Below, piece by piece: positions 51,778-60,871 of a stretch of DNA of 64,000 nt (positions are counted from its first letter, which is position 1; each line of letters opens with the position of its first letter). Source of the stretch: Actinocatenispora thailandica (GTDB lineage: Bacteria; Actinomycetota; Actinomycetes; Mycobacteriales; Micromonosporaceae); NCBI RefSeq assembly GCF_016865425.1, contig NZ_AP023355.1:6756198-6820197 (forward strand). The letters run 5' to 3'. The translations under genes were made by a program, and so were the position numbers. A model generated the notes under the pieces. The model was not told the DNA's origin and made no database searches. It saw nothing but the letters and a program-made list of their open reading frames with translations.

Positions 51778-52628
51778 AGCTTCTGCGGCCCGGGAGCACC
51801 GCCCAGGTGCCCGGGCCCCCGCGGCCCGTAGAACCCGCCGCGCCTGGCATCCGGAGCGGTCGCGGCGTGGACGGCGGGCAGCCCCGCGCTGTCGACGGTA
51901 CCCATCAGGCCGAGGCGGGAGAGGGCGACGATCATCCGCCGCCCGGCCGACTGCTGGTCGCGGCCGAGTTCCGGGCGGGCCGCGAGCAGGTTCGTCGGCG
52001 CCACCCCCGGGTGGGACAGGTTGCTGGTGATGCCCCAGCCGTACCGCTGGCTGCGGCGGTCCAGCTCCAGGCCGAACAGCCCGAACGCGATCTTCGACTG
52101 CCGGTAGGCCGCCATCCCGTCGTACGAGCGTTCCCAGTTCAGGTCGTCCCAGTTGATCGCGCCGCGCTTCGCGGCGACGCTGATCTGTGCGGTCACCCGC
52201 GCCCGCCCGGCCCGCAGGAGCGGCAGCAGCTGGGCGACGAGCGCGACGTGGCCCAGATGGTTCGTCCCGAACTGGAGTTCGAACCCGTCCGCGGTGGTCC
52301 GCCGGTCCGGCGGGGTCATCACGCCGGCGTTGTTGATCAGGACGTGCAGCGGCCGGCCCTCCTCGACCAGAGTCGTGCCGAGGGCCGCCACCGAGGCGAG
52401 CGAGGACAGGTCCAGCTCGCGCAGCGACACGTCCGCGCCCGGTACCGACCGCCGGATCGTGTCGACCGCGGTCTCGCCCTTCCGCTGGTTGCGGACCGGC
52501 ATGATCACCTGGGCGCCCGCCCGGGCCAGCCGAGCGGCGATTCGCAACCCCATCCCGTCGCTGGCGCCGGTCACCAGCGCGCGCTTACCGGTCAGGTCGG
52601 GGACGCTGATCTCGATTGTCCTGGGCAT
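51690..52628 (-). CDS. short-chain dehydrogenase/reductase (retinol-dehydrogenase-like)
   Basis: 312 residues. [34 protein letters not shown] and the catalytic YRQSK (Y and K intact) followed by [14 protein letters not shown]. The ATG at 52628 directly precedes the fold. It is divergent from an XRE-family regulator gene, an arrangement often seen for SDRs controlled by such regulators. The substrate is unknown. Confidence 0.87.
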   Translation of the reverse strand: MPRTIEISVPDLTGKRALVTGASDGMGLRIAARLARAGAQVIMPVRNQRKGETAVDTIRRSVPGADVSLRELDLSSLASVAALGTTLVEEGRPLHVLINNAGVMTPPDRRTTADGFELQFGTNHLGHVALVAQLLPLLRAGRARVTAQISVAAKRGAINWDDLNWERSYDGMAAYRQSKIAFGLFGLELDRRSQRYGWGITSNLSHPGVAPTNLLAARPELGRDQQSAGRRMIVALSRLGLMGTVDSAGLPAVHAATAPDARRGGFYGPRGPGHLGGAPGPQKLYPRLRGAAEAERVWAVSEELTRVAFPTA

Positions 52629-52865
52629 GCGGCTCGCTCCCGGTCGTGGTGTCGTTGCTTCCACGATCGAGGAAACCGACCGGGTCTGCCAGGACTTCAC
52701 GATCCCCCCATCCGACCGGCACCGGTCGCGAAGCCCGGATCCCGCTACCACCGCGCCGGCACGGCCGGACGCCTCCCGGACGGAGGACAGCGGCGGGCAT
52801 CTCGACAAGGGGGGATCACCGAACCGTGGCTGCGCGCCCGCGCGGACGCTAGAAAGGAGGCAACG

Positions 52866-52931
52866 GTGAGGGGGTACACGCGTCGTGATCGACCGGAGCG
52901 GGCTGGCGGAGTTCCTCCGCCGCCGGCGTGA
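52866..52931 (+). CDS. possible 21-codon upstream ORF
   Basis: AAAGGAGG (52853-52860), five bases, then GTG and 20 more codons to TGA. It has the best ribosome-binding site in this intergenic region, yet the XRE-family gene starts 19 bases later in another frame. It could couple translation of that gene, or mark a wrongly resolved start. The peptide has no recognisable feature. Confidence 0.35.
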   Translation: MRGYTRRDRPERAGGVPPPPA

Positions 52932-53730
52932 GGCGCTGCAACCCGAGGACGTCGGCCTGCCGCGCGGGCAACGCCGCCGTACCAGCGGGCTGCGCCGCGA
53001 GGAGGTCGCCGCGCTGTGCCACCTGTCGACCGACTACTACGCCCGGCTCGAACGGCAACGCGGGCCGCACCCGTCCGAGCAGCTGATCGCCGGCATCGCG
53101 CAGGGACTCCACCTGTCCCTCGACGAGCGCGACCACCTGTTCCGGCTCGCCGGGCACCCGCCACCCACCCGCGGTGCGGCCGGCGACCACATCAGCCCCG
53201 GAATGCTGCGCATCCTCGACCGCCTGTACGACACCCCCGCGGAGATCGTCACCGAACTCGGCGAGACCCTCCGGCAGACCCCACCCGGCGTCGCACTCAC
53301 CGGCGACCTCACCCGCTACCAGGGGCCGGCCCGCAGCATCGGCTACCGGTGGTTCACCGACCCGGACACCCGACGGCGGTACGCCCCGGAGGACCACCCG
53401 TTCCTGACCCGGCTGTGGGTGTCCGGCCTGCGCGAGGTGGCCACGCTGCGGGGCCCGGACTCCCGCGCCGCCCAGCTCGCGGGCCTGCTGCGCGCCCGCA
53501 GCGACGAGTTCCGCCGGGTGTGGGACGACCACGAGGTCGGCCTGCGCCCCCGCGAGGTCAAGCACTTCGTGCACCCCGAGCTGGGTGCGCTGGAGCTGAC
53601 CTGCCAGACGCTGCTCGACCCGGGCCAGGCCCACGCGCTGCTCGTGTACACCGCGGTACCCGGCAGCGAGAGCCACCACAAGCTGCAACTGCTCTCCGTC
53701 CTCGGACCGCAGCTGCTCGGCGGGCAATGA
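52885..53730 (+). CDS. XRE-family HTH regulator with MmyB-like ligand domain
   Basis: 281 residues. N-terminal helix-turn-helix: [51 protein letters not shown], then an MmyB-like domain (about 95-281; [42 protein letters not shown]). The domain resembles a PAS-like pocket and may bind a fatty-acid-like ligand. The GTG at 52885 gives the usual N-terminus but has only a weak ribosome-binding site. Probable regulator of the divergent SDR. Confidence 0.87.
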   Translation: MIDRSGLAEFLRRRREALQPEDVGLPRGQRRRTSGLRREEVAALCHLSTDYYARLERQRGPHPSEQLIAGIAQGLHLSLDERDHLFRLAGHPPPTRGAAGDHISPGMLRILDRLYDTPAEIVTELGETLRQTPPGVALTGDLTRYQGPARSIGYRWFTDPDTRRRYAPEDHPFLTRLWVSGLREVATLRGPDSRAAQLAGLLRARSDEFRRVWDDHEVGLRPREVKHFVHPELGALELTCQTLLDPGQAHALLVYTAVPGSESHHKLQLLSVLGPQLLGGQ

Positions 53731-53834
53731 CGGTCCGACCGCGGGTGGGAGAGCCAGTGCCGCGTCGCCGGCCGCCGGCACCCCGGGTGCCAGCCGGTGG
53801 CTCCTGCACGTACCGGCGGCGACGGCCGCGCGGC

Positions 53835-54716
53835 TCAGGCCAGCCCGGAGAGCCAGGAGTAGGCCGCTTCCCGGTTGTCGTGCTCGACGTCGGTGTGGTC
53901 TTCGGACTCCACGAGGTGTGCCACGATGCCGGGTACGTGGGCGGCGAGCCAGCGGCCGTGGGCGATGGGAACGGCCCGGTCGTGGACGCCGTGCCAGAGC
54001 CGGACCGGTACCCGGATCGTGGTCGGGTCGCAGCCCCAGGGCGTCAGGTTCGCCACCCAGTCGTCCCACCAGGCGTCGTCGCCGTCGCCCAGCGAGTCCT
54101 GCATGACCGCGGCCAGGTGGCTGGCCACCTCCTCGCTCCGCGCCTCGTCGGTACCGGCGGCGTCGCCCCAGCGCGCCAGCCACCCGTCCGGGCTGCCGAG
54201 GGTGGCGAGCAGCCGGTCCGCGTCCCGCCGCCAGTGCTCGCGGGCGGTGTCCCGGTCGGTGAAGAACAGGTCGACCTCGTGGGCATGCTCCGGGGCCATG
54301 CCCGCGCGGAAGTCCAGCCCCGGCGCCCCGTACGGCGCGAAGCCGGCGAACACCGCCGCGCCGGTCACCAGCTCGGGCAGCATCGTGGCGCAGGCCAGCG
54401 CGTACGAGCCGCCGCCGGAGAACCCCCACACGCCGAGCCGTTCGATCCGCAGTGCGGCGGCGATGCCCCGGACATCGGCGACCGCGTCGGCGATCCGCCG
54501 ACCCGCGCGGCGTGGCCGGCCCCGGTATCCCGGGCGGTCGTAGCTGAGCAGCCGCAGCCCGTACCGCTGCGCCAGCTCCGCGTCCGGCCGGAACAGCCGG
54601 CGCGAACCGGGACTGCCGGGGTGCACGAGCACCGGCTTCCCGTCCGGCGCACCGGCCTGCTCGACGCGGATCGTCTCACCGTCCGCACCGGGAAGCTCGT
54701 GGGTGACGATGTCCAT
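53835..54716 (-). CDS. alpha/beta hydrolase
   Basis: 293 residues. Oxyanion region VLVHPGSPGSRRLF, LLSYDRPGYRGRPRR, nucleophile elbow GFSGGGS, Asp in WHGVHDRAVP and His in ESEDHTDVEH. All triad members are visible. Family members are esterases, lactonases or C-C hydrolases; the substrate is unknown. It is divergent from the phosphotransferase gene. Confidence 0.87.
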   Translation of the reverse strand: MDIVTHELPGADGETIRVEQAGAPDGKPVLVHPGSPGSRRLFRPDAELAQRYGLRLLSYDRPGYRGRPRRAGRRIADAVADVRGIAAALRIERLGVWGFSGGGSYALACATMLPELVTGAAVFAGFAPYGAPGLDFRAGMAPEHAHEVDLFFTDRDTAREHWRRDADRLLATLGSPDGWLARWGDAAGTDEARSEEVASHLAAVMQDSLGDGDDAWWDDWVANLTPWGCDPTTIRVPVRLWHGVHDRAVPIAHGRWLAAHVPGIVAHLVESEDHTDVEHDNREAAYSWLSGLA

Positions 54717-54885
54717 GCCGGCGGATGGTACGAGCCGGGGTGCCGGCTGTCGCAGCAATTCTTCGTGGCCCGGCTGCCGTCCGAAGCGGGTCGGCGGGGC
54801 GGACACCGCGGGGCACCCCGCGTTCCAGGAAGGCGAGCGCGAAAACACCTCGTGCGAACCGCCCGGCGGATGATGAGGTGGCACC

Positions 54886-55845
54886 GTGACCCATCCCGAG
54901 ATCGCGGACCTCCCAGCGTCGACGCTGGCGTGGGTGCACCGCCAGCTGGACGTCGGTGAGCGGGTCGCCGGGATCGAGGTGCTGCACGGCGGCATGACCG
55001 CCGAGATGCGGCGACTGACCATCGGCACCCGGCACGGCGGCACCCGGCACCTGGTGCTGCGGAGCTTCACCACACCGTCGTCGGCAGCCCACGCCGAGGA
55101 CTGGCTGGGCCGGGAGGCCGGCGCGCTGGCCGCACTGACCGGGACCGGCATACCGGCGCCGGAGCTGGTCGCGGCCGATCCGACGGCGGTGCACTGCGCG
55201 TACCCGTCGCTGCTGATGACGCACCTGGCTGGCCGGACGGTCCTGGCCGACGAGGGCGTGCCGGCGCGCGTACCGCTGCTGGCCAGCCAACTCGCGGCGA
55301 TCCACGCGGTGCGGCCCGCCGACCGGCCCCGCGGGTACGTGGCGCTGACGACCGCGGACAGCGTCGTGGTACCGCCGGGCGGCGACCCGGCGGCCTGGGG
55401 CGCGGCGATCGAGCTGATCCGCCGGCCCCCGCCGCGGTACGAAGGGCGGTTCCTGCACCGGGACTTCCAACCGGGCAACGTACTGTTCGACGTGCCGCCC
55501 GCGAGCCCGGCAGGCGCCCGGATCACCGCCGTCGTCGACTGGGCGGCGACCTCCTGGGGCCCGGCGGATCTCGACGTCGCGCACTGCGCCACCAACCTCG
55601 CGCTGCTGCACGGCCCAACCTGGGGCCTGCGGTTCCTGGCGGCGTACGAGGCAGCCGGCGGGATGCTGGCCGCATCGGCCCCCGAGCGCCGGTACTGGCA
55701 GGTGCGGGAACCCCTGGCGTTCTCCGAGGAGGTGCCGGAGGTGTCGCTGTTGTGGCGGCAGCAGGGCAGGCCGGAGCTGACCGAGCAAGCCGTGTCGACG
55801 CGGCTGGACGCCTACCTCACCGCTCTGCTGGACGGGCTGGGCTGA
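54886..55845 (+). CDS. aminoglycoside-phosphotransferase-family kinase
   Basis: 319 residues. Brenner motif HRDFQPGN (191-198) and the metal-binding DW (218-219, VVDWAATSWG) are intact. ANL-like N-lobe with HGGMTAEMRRL and the lysine-equivalent strand HLVLRSF, where Arg may replace Lys. Such proteins phosphorylate small molecules including antibiotics, homoserine or sugars. Starts with GTG. The next gene begins after two bases beyond the stop. Confidence 0.83.
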   Translation: MTHPEIADLPASTLAWVHRQLDVGERVAGIEVLHGGMTAEMRRLTIGTRHGGTRHLVLRSFTTPSSAAHAEDWLGREAGALAALTGTGIPAPELVAADPTAVHCAYPSLLMTHLAGRTVLADEGVPARVPLLASQLAAIHAVRPADRPRGYVALTTADSVVVPPGGDPAAWGAAIELIRRPPPRYEGRFLHRDFQPGNVLFDVPPASPAGARITAVVDWAATSWGPADLDVAHCATNLALLHGPTWGLRFLAAYEAAGGMLAASAPERRYWQVREPLAFSEEVPEVSLLWRQQGRPELTEQAVSTRLDAYLTALLDGLG

Positions 55846-55847
55846 GC

Positions 55848-56339
55848 ATGCGGCACGTCATCGTGGCGGACGAGAACGACTGCCGCTTCCTCGACCCCAC
55901 CGCCTACCTCGACCTGCTGCCCGCCCTCGCCGCGGACCTGCCCGCCGGCGCCCGGGCATTCGCCACCGAGGCCGGCCACTACGACTTCGGCAGCCAGCGG
56001 TGCGTCAAGGACCTCAAGCCCGACACCGTTCTGAGCGGCCGGACCTCTGGTGAACGCTGGCTCGAACTCCGGTTCCGGCACAACTGCTGGAAGCACGAGG
56101 AGGACCTGGCGATCCGCTACTCCGGGGTCGTCGACGCGTTCCCCGCCTCGTCCTGCCGTCCGCCCGTCTGGGCGGAACGCAATGCGATCACGCTGGACGA
56201 GATCCTTCCGCACGAGCACGGCTGCCGCCACGAAATGTGCTTCGACGAAGGTTCCCTGACCGTCGTCAGCCGGGACCTCACCGCGGTCTGGACCGAAGCA
56301 GTCTGTCCCGACAAACCCGCGCCCCCCGGACAAACCTGA
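55848..56339 (+). CDS. hypothetical protein
   Basis: 163 residues, soluble, rich in His and Cys: RHNCWKHEEDLAIRY, EHGCRHEMCFDEGS. These could bind metal. I do not recognise a family. It starts two bases after the kinase gene stop and is probably translated by reinitiation with it. Confidence 0.65.
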   Translation: MRHVIVADENDCRFLDPTAYLDLLPALAADLPAGARAFATEAGHYDFGSQRCVKDLKPDTVLSGRTSGERWLELRFRHNCWKHEEDLAIRYSGVVDAFPASSCRPPVWAERNAITLDEILPHEHGCRHEMCFDEGSLTVVSRDLTAVWTEAVCPDKPAPPGQT

Positions 56340-56503
56340 GCCGCCCGCCCCAGGCCCGAAAACGCTCTGATCTGTCAGGAAGAATCCTCGTATCGTCTCG
56401 TCGTCCATCCGGCGGCAACTGCGCCATTCAGCTTAGGCATACGGCACCGCTGGTAGCCGCGACGCTATCCGGGCTCACCCCACATCACTCCCGGATTGCG
56501 TCA

Positions 56504-57205
56504 TCAGCTGGCACTCGGCGGCGTAGCGGTTGCGCAAACGACAGGCAGGGGAGCGTCCAGTTCGTCCCGCGGGATGCAGAGCCCGGCATGAAGCGCCGCC
56601 ACTGCGGCGAGGTTCAGTCCGCGATGACCACCCAGGTGAACATCATCGGCGTCGGCGACGGTCAGTCGGTCTATCCGCATCAGGAATGCCTGGACGGCGG
56701 CGCCGGCATCGGCAATGTGTCCACGTGAACTGCGATCGGTCTTGGCAGTGCCGGAAACGAACGCCTCCCAGAGGAGCAACGGTGCGGCCGTGCACCAGCG
56801 GTCGGGTCGGGTCGTGGCACCCATTTCCCCACCTCTCCTGGCCACCTCATGCAGCAGCCAGGCAAGTTGGACGAGGCCGGTTGCCATGGAGCAAGCGCCG
56901 GCAGAAGCCGACCAGGCGTGACTCGCGTCGCCGACCCGGGCCCTACCCAGGTCTCGCCAGTCGGCGGGAACAGGCAGCAAGAGCGGGCATTCCATTCCCA
57001 GCGCCACGAGTCCACCATCCCGCAGAGCCGAGTCGATGATCTCTGGTAGTTCGTCGGGGCGCCGGCCGCATCCAACCTTGTCGATGTGTTCGACTGACCC
57101 ACCGTCGAAGCGGCAGTCGCGGGCCACCCACCCGAACCGAGAGTCGTTCAGGCGAGCGACCGAGCCGACATCCACCGCGACTACGCGAACCTTGTGCATC
57201 GTCAT
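56504..57205 (-). CDS. hypothetical protein, possibly RNase H-fold (DUF429-like)
   Basis: 233 residues. VRVVAVDVGSVARLNDSRFGWVARD at the start, LVALGMECPLLLPVP, and a late acidic AGAAVQAFL resemble the strand-acid pattern of RNase H-like predicted nucleases, but the likeness is weak. Base composition is visibly lower in GC than neighbouring genes. GAGGA precedes the ATG. It belongs to the AT-richer block against tRNA-Ser. Confidence 0.55.
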   Translation of the reverse strand: MTMHKVRVVAVDVGSVARLNDSRFGWVARDCRFDGGSVEHIDKVGCGRRPDELPEIIDSALRDGGLVALGMECPLLLPVPADWRDLGRARVGDASHAWSASAGACSMATGLVQLAWLLHEVARRGGEMGATTRPDRWCTAAPLLLWEAFVSGTAKTDRSSRGHIADAGAAVQAFLMRIDRLTVADADDVHLGGHRGLNLAAVAALHAGLCIPRDELDAPLPVVCATATPPSAS

Positions 57206-57726
57206 GACGTGTCCTCGAGCGTCCCGCTGCAGCGAACCGCAATTCTGCCACCGTCATAAGCGTATTGGTCTCGGCAGCCGTGGGAGGCGATCCCGCATAG
57301 TCCGCTTCCGCGCACGGCCGCAGAACGAGCCGACATACCCTGGCGGGCGATACTCCCTGCCGATGTCGAGTGGACTTACACGCAGTTGATCCGCCTTCGA
57401 AGCGCTTGTCGTCGCTATTGCACGGAAACGCGCGATAGAACCGCATACGTGCCGGCCGCGAAAAGAGATCGAAGCGATGCGTCGGGCCGGGTGATCTGTT
57501 GACCACGGCGCTATCGAAGCCGCGATCTACGCCCGGTCCATGCAACTGCTCTGGAGCGAAGCAGCCACCGGCGAAGATGCCCGCGCCTTCGTCGTCCGCG
57601 CCGTCAACGATCTCCCGCCTCAAGACGAACCGGACCGGTAACACGTGTGACGCGGCGACACAGCACAGAGTTGGCGTCCGATCGAGCCTTCCCTGCGCCA
57701 TCTATCCATTACTCAGTCTTGGTGGA
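57206..57726. other. 521-bp AT-richer region, no complete gene
   Basis: No intact gene is supported. Apart from one possible coding remnant (57495-57641), I see no conserved frame, strong dyad or tandem repeat. Base composition differs from the bulk of the window. Confidence 0.5.
57495..57641 (+). pseudogene. possible 3' remnant of a coding sequence
   Basis: A 48-codon open stretch between TGA and TAA reads GAIEAAIYARSMQLLWSEAA, then GEDARAFVVRAVNDLPPQDE, with protein-like, helix-forming composition but no start codon at its head (an internal ATG exists). It may be the last part of a lost gene. I do not recognise the family. Confidence 0.3.
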
Positions 57727-58080
57727 CTATGCGCGACCAATCCTTTCTTCCAGCTCTTTAAGCTTTTTGAGCAGTTCGTCGTGTTGACGATTCAGCGCAT
57801 CGATCTGACCCGTGATCGGTGTCATTTCTTCGCGCAACTGCTCGACGCTCTCGCGCAGCTTCTCTAGTTCCTCCTGTCGGTTGGGGAACGAAGACTTTCT
57901 GATCTGTTCCAATATCGGTGTGATCTGTTCCTGTAGTCTCCGAACTTGATCTGCTGCTGGATTCACCCGCTCCCGCAGCTCTCGCATCTGCTCCGCCGCT
58001 GGACTCATCTGGTTCAGCAGCTTCCTGATGTCTTCCTGGATCTTGCGCCACGACTCGCCGGACGCCCCCATTCCAGTCAT
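57727..58080 (-). CDS. coiled-coil protein
   Basis: 117 residues, almost entirely heptad-like: QMSPAAEQMRELRERVNPAA, DQVRRLQEQITPILEQIRKS, EELEKLRESVEQLREEMTPI, GQIDALNRQHDELLKKLKEL. A near-repeat of about 20 residues ending in P-A/P-I recurs several times. No membrane helix or enzyme motif. Codon use is less GC-rich than normal here, with many A/T third positions. Probably part of acquired DNA. Function unknown. Confidence 0.6.
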   Translation of the reverse strand: MTGMGASGESWRKIQEDIRKLLNQMSPAAEQMRELRERVNPAADQVRRLQEQITPILEQIRKSSFPNRQEELEKLRESVEQLREEMTPITGQIDALNRQHDELLKKLKELEERIGRA

Positions 58081-58296
58081 GCACCGAGGCTACGGCAGTC
58101 GACACACCCGCCGTCAGGAATCGCCCAACATTCGATGTGCGAAGCAGTCGCACCCTGGCGAGCCACCGTCCGTCTACTCTGGTTCGCCGAGGATTCCGCT
58201 GCCATCGGGCGGCGTGGCGAAAGTCTGAGGCGTATCGATGCTGGCCTGAAGGACATCGGTGCTCATGGCTTGTTCCCTCCTGCGGGGGTTAGGTTC

Positions 58297-58342
58297 AAAA
58301 AAAAATGAAGCCGTCCCGCCGGTCGGAACCGGCGGGACGGCT
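58297..58342 (-). terminator. intrinsic terminator with T-tract
   Basis: On the minus strand a perfect 15-bp stem (58342-58328 with 58323-58309), a 4-base loop, then after three bases nine T (58305-58297). This is the only textbook Rho-independent terminator I see in the window and it ends the HTH/zinc-ribbon gene. Confidence 0.92.
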
Positions 58343-58355
58343 GGGTATGCGCGGG

Positions 58356-59381
58356 TCAGGCTGAGAGCGCAGAGGCGAGGGCTGACTCCACCCGGGCGCC
58401 GTCGGCTCGGCGAGCGGGTACCGGGTGGCAGGCCGGGCAAGGGTACGGACGGCCGTCCGGCGTCTCACGGAAGCGGGTGCGGTCCTCACAGGTACCGCAG
58501 TGCTCCGGCCGCGACGCCCGCTGCTCTGTCGCGTCGTACGGCGGGCAGCCGGGCAGGGCGTTGAGCCGGTGCAGGTAGACCGCGGCCTTGGAACGGGCGG
58601 AGCCGACGTCGGCGACCAGCTCGGTACGCAGTGCGTCCTCGGGCCAGCCGGCGTCGAGCTTCGCCGCCACTTCCGCCGCCACCCGGCGGCGCTGGTGGCC
58701 GCTGAGCGGCCCCGGGAGCTGGCTGACCAACCGTTCGGCGCTGGCACTTCTCTGGTACGGCTGCCCCTCCTCCTCCGCATCAGCCGTAGGGGAGGAGGAA
58801 GGACGGTTGAAGGGGGACGGTTCGGGTGACAGGGCTGTGTCACCCCGACCCGGTGACGTAGCCGTGTCACCCCTGTGGATACCGGGATCCTGGGGTGCCA
58901 GGTCGTCACCCCCGCCGACCTGGGGCTCCGGCCCCTCGGCGCGGGGTGTCGTGTTGTCACCCCCGGCCACCGGACCGGGTGTCACGGTGTCACCCCGTAC
59001 ACGGTTCTCGGCGGCACGACGACCACCGCGGGCGCCGTGGCGAGCCGCCGTCGCGCGCCTCCCCGGGCGGTACGCAGCAGCCCACGCCGAGGACGCCTCG
59101 CCGCTCATCGCGACGTCGTACACGATCGGTCGGCCGTGGCGCGGCAGGTGGTCGACGAGCCGCTGGTCGCCCTCGCGCAGCAGGCCGGCTCGCAGCAGGT
59201 CGTCGAGGTGCCGTTGGACGGTGCGCTCCGAGCAGTTCGCGTATCGGGCGATCGTGGCCGGCTTCGCGTACGACGCCGTACCGTCCGCGTGCACGTGGTT
59301 GGCATAGCCCAGCAGGATCAGCTTGCGGGTCGGGTGCCCGACGTCGAGCGACAGGACATATGAGAGCGCCTCGATGCTCAC
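58356..59381 (-). CDS. HTH protein with C-terminal zinc ribbon (integrative-element type)
   Basis: 341 residues. N-terminal HTH_36-like domain: LSYVLSLDVGHPTRKLILLGYANHVHADG, YAKPATIARYANCSERTVQRHLDDLLRAGLL. A long Pro/Gly/Thr-rich linker carries short repeats of a GGDT/GDTA type. Then comes a helical segment (LSGHQRRRVAAEVAAKLDAGW) and a zinc ribbon CGTC...CPACHP. Proteins of this layout are common near actinobacterial integrative elements, where they are replication- or transfer-associated; this is from memory. The GTG start is the best fit to the domain. Confidence 0.7.
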   Translation of the reverse strand: MSIEALSYVLSLDVGHPTRKLILLGYANHVHADGTASYAKPATIARYANCSERTVQRHLDDLLRAGLLREGDQRLVDHLPRHGRPIVYDVAMSGEASSAWAAAYRPGRRATAARHGARGGRRAAENRVRGDTVTPGPVAGGDNTTPRAEGPEPQVGGGDDLAPQDPGIHRGDTATSPGRGDTALSPEPSPFNRPSSSPTADAEEEGQPYQRSASAERLVSQLPGPLSGHQRRRVAAEVAAKLDAGWPEDALRTELVADVGSARSKAAVYLHRLNALPGCPPYDATEQRASRPEHCGTCEDRTRFRETPDGRPYPCPACHPVPARRADGARVESALASALSA

Positions 59382-59531
59382 GCGGCACCACCCCACGGCG
59401 CCCGGATCGTTCGCACGGATTTCGCACGAACGCTGCGAACCGGTGGGACTTGGCTGACCGCCAGGGGGACTGGATGGAGCCGCAGGCCAAGCCGGGGAAT
59501 GCGGCGTGGCCTGCGGAAACGGCTGGTGGAG

Positions 59532-59621
59532 CGGAGGGCGTGGGATTCGAACCCACGAGGACGGGGATACCGCCCTAGCGGTTTTCAAGACCGCCGCCAT
59601 CGGCCACTAGGCGAGCCCTCC
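59532..59621 (-). tRNA. tRNA-Ser (anticodon UGA)
   Basis: On the minus strand the acceptor stem GGAGGGC (59621 inward) pairs with GCCCTCC (plus-strand 59533-59539). The anticodon loop CTTGAAA has TGA (plus-strand TCA at 59585-59587). A long variable arm and the T loop GTTCGAATC confirm a class II serine tRNA. CCA is not encoded. Its 3' end points to the AT-richer block. Confidence 0.95.
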
Positions 59622-59655
59622 GAGGCGCCGCCGGGGCGACGCCGGGTTCAGTTTG

Positions 59656-60648
59656 TCATGGCCGGGCGATGCTGCGGGGTGCGAGGGCGGCGGTGGGGCG
59701 GATGTCGCCGACCGGCTCGCCGTGCCCGAGTACCGGCGGGGCGGTCAGCGAGTCGTCCGCCGGGCGGGCGTCCACGGCGGTGAGGTCGGCGCCGAGCGCG
59801 CGCAGCGCCGCGACGAGTACCGGTGGGCGGGCGCGGCCGGCGCCGTCGGCGATCTTGAGGGCGGCGGCGCGGCCGTCCGGCAGGGCGGCGGCGTAGACGC
59901 CTTCGGCGCCGTCCTTGGCGATCAGCCCCGGCACCAGCCGCATCAGGTCGGTGACGTCCCGGCCGGTACCGCCGACGTACTCGGGGTGCGCGCGCATGGC
60001 GGCGGCGACCCGGCCCTCCGGGGTGCCGGAGTGTGCGGTGGCGATGCGGCCGAACGCGCGGGCCAGCCCGGTGAGCGACACCGCGAACAGCGGGGCGCCG
60101 CACCCGTCGATGCCGACCGCGGCGACGGGTTCGCCGGCCAGGTCCTCCAGGGTGCGGCGGACGGCGCGTTGCAGCGGGTGGCTCGGGTCCAGGTAGGTCT
60201 CGGTCGGCCAGCCGGCGGCGACGCAGGTGGCGAGCATCGCGGCGTGCTTGCCGGAGCAGTTCATGGTGATGCGTTCCGGGCCGCGGCCGGCGGCGTAGTG
60301 CGCCGCGAGTGCCTCGGTGGACAGCGGTAGCCCGGGGGTGTTCTGCAGGTCGTCGGGGGTGCGGCCGGCGCCGGCGAGGATCCGCCGGACGCCGTCGAGG
60401 TGGTACGCCTCGCCGGAGTGGCTGGCGCTGGCCAGCGCGAGCAGTTCGCCGTCGAGGTCGAGGCCGGCGCGCAGCATCGCGGTGGCCTGGATCGGCTTGT
60501 TCGACGAGCGCGGATAGACCGGGACGTCCGGCGCGCCGACGGCCAGCGCCGGCCGGTTGTCGGCGTCGAGTGCCACCACCGAGCCGTGGTGCTCGGATTC
60601 GAGAAAGTCGCCGCGCCAGACCTCGGCGACCGGCTCGTGCCCGCCCAT
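59656..60648 (-). CDS. asparaginase II-like protein (PF06089 family)
   Basis: 330 residues. VAEVWRGDFLESEHHGSVVALD, YPRSSNKPIQATAML, LASASHSGEAYH, ITMNCSGKHAAMLATC, and GIDGCGAPLFAVSL are the conserved blocks of this family, which resembles Rhizobium-type thermolabile asparaginases. It hydrolyses L-asparagine to aspartate and ammonia. Cytoplasmic. Monocistronic, convergent with nothing else than the tRNA downstream. Confidence 0.88.
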   Translation of the reverse strand: MGGHEPVAEVWRGDFLESEHHGSVVALDADNRPALAVGAPDVPVYPRSSNKPIQATAMLRAGLDLDGELLALASASHSGEAYHLDGVRRILAGAGRTPDDLQNTPGLPLSTEALAAHYAAGRGPERITMNCSGKHAAMLATCVAAGWPTETYLDPSHPLQRAVRRTLEDLAGEPVAAVGIDGCGAPLFAVSLTGLARAFGRIATAHSGTPEGRVAAAMRAHPEYVGGTGRDVTDLMRLVPGLIAKDGAEGVYAAALPDGRAAALKIADGAGRARPPVLVAALRALGADLTAVDARPADDSLTAPPVLGHGEPVGDIRPTAALAPRSIARP

Positions 60649-60768
60649 GCGTACCCCCAGATCGTCCCGCCTGGGTACGAGTCTTGCAGCGTCGCGGCGC
60701 GGGCCGCGCGCGGCGGGACGTCACGGAGTGCGCCGTCACAGCGCCCCCACGTTGTGCCCGCACCATGG

Positions 60769-60787
60769 TTAGGCTAGCCTGGCCTCG
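60769..60787. promoter_or_regulatory. IdeR/DmdR iron box upstream of efeU
   Basis: TTAGGCTAGCCTGGCCTCG matches 14 of 19 positions of the IdeR consensus (TTAGGTTAGSCTAACCTAA). It lies about 85 bp before efeU, so the operon should be repressed when iron is plentiful. Confidence 0.7.
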
Positions 60788-60871
60788 TCTGGGCGGGTGG
60801 CTTCCCGCGCTCGTCGCCGTTCGACATCCGACGGTGGCCCACACACCTCGGCGCAAGGAGGCGCGACAGCG

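Noticed and set aside
56943-57701. Minus-strand frame of about 250 codons
   Set aside because: It overlaps the better-supported 56504-57205 gene in another frame and shows no conserved pattern.
57499-57867. Plus-strand frame over the coiled-coil gene
   Set aside because: Ser/Thr/Pro-rich start, no ribosome-binding site, and its second half is antisense to the heptad-patterned coiled-coil protein.
59532-59621. Duplicate of the tRNA 3' end elsewhere marking att sites
   Set aside because: Looked for the T-arm and acceptor sequence in the 56-59 kb block and saw no second copy in the window.
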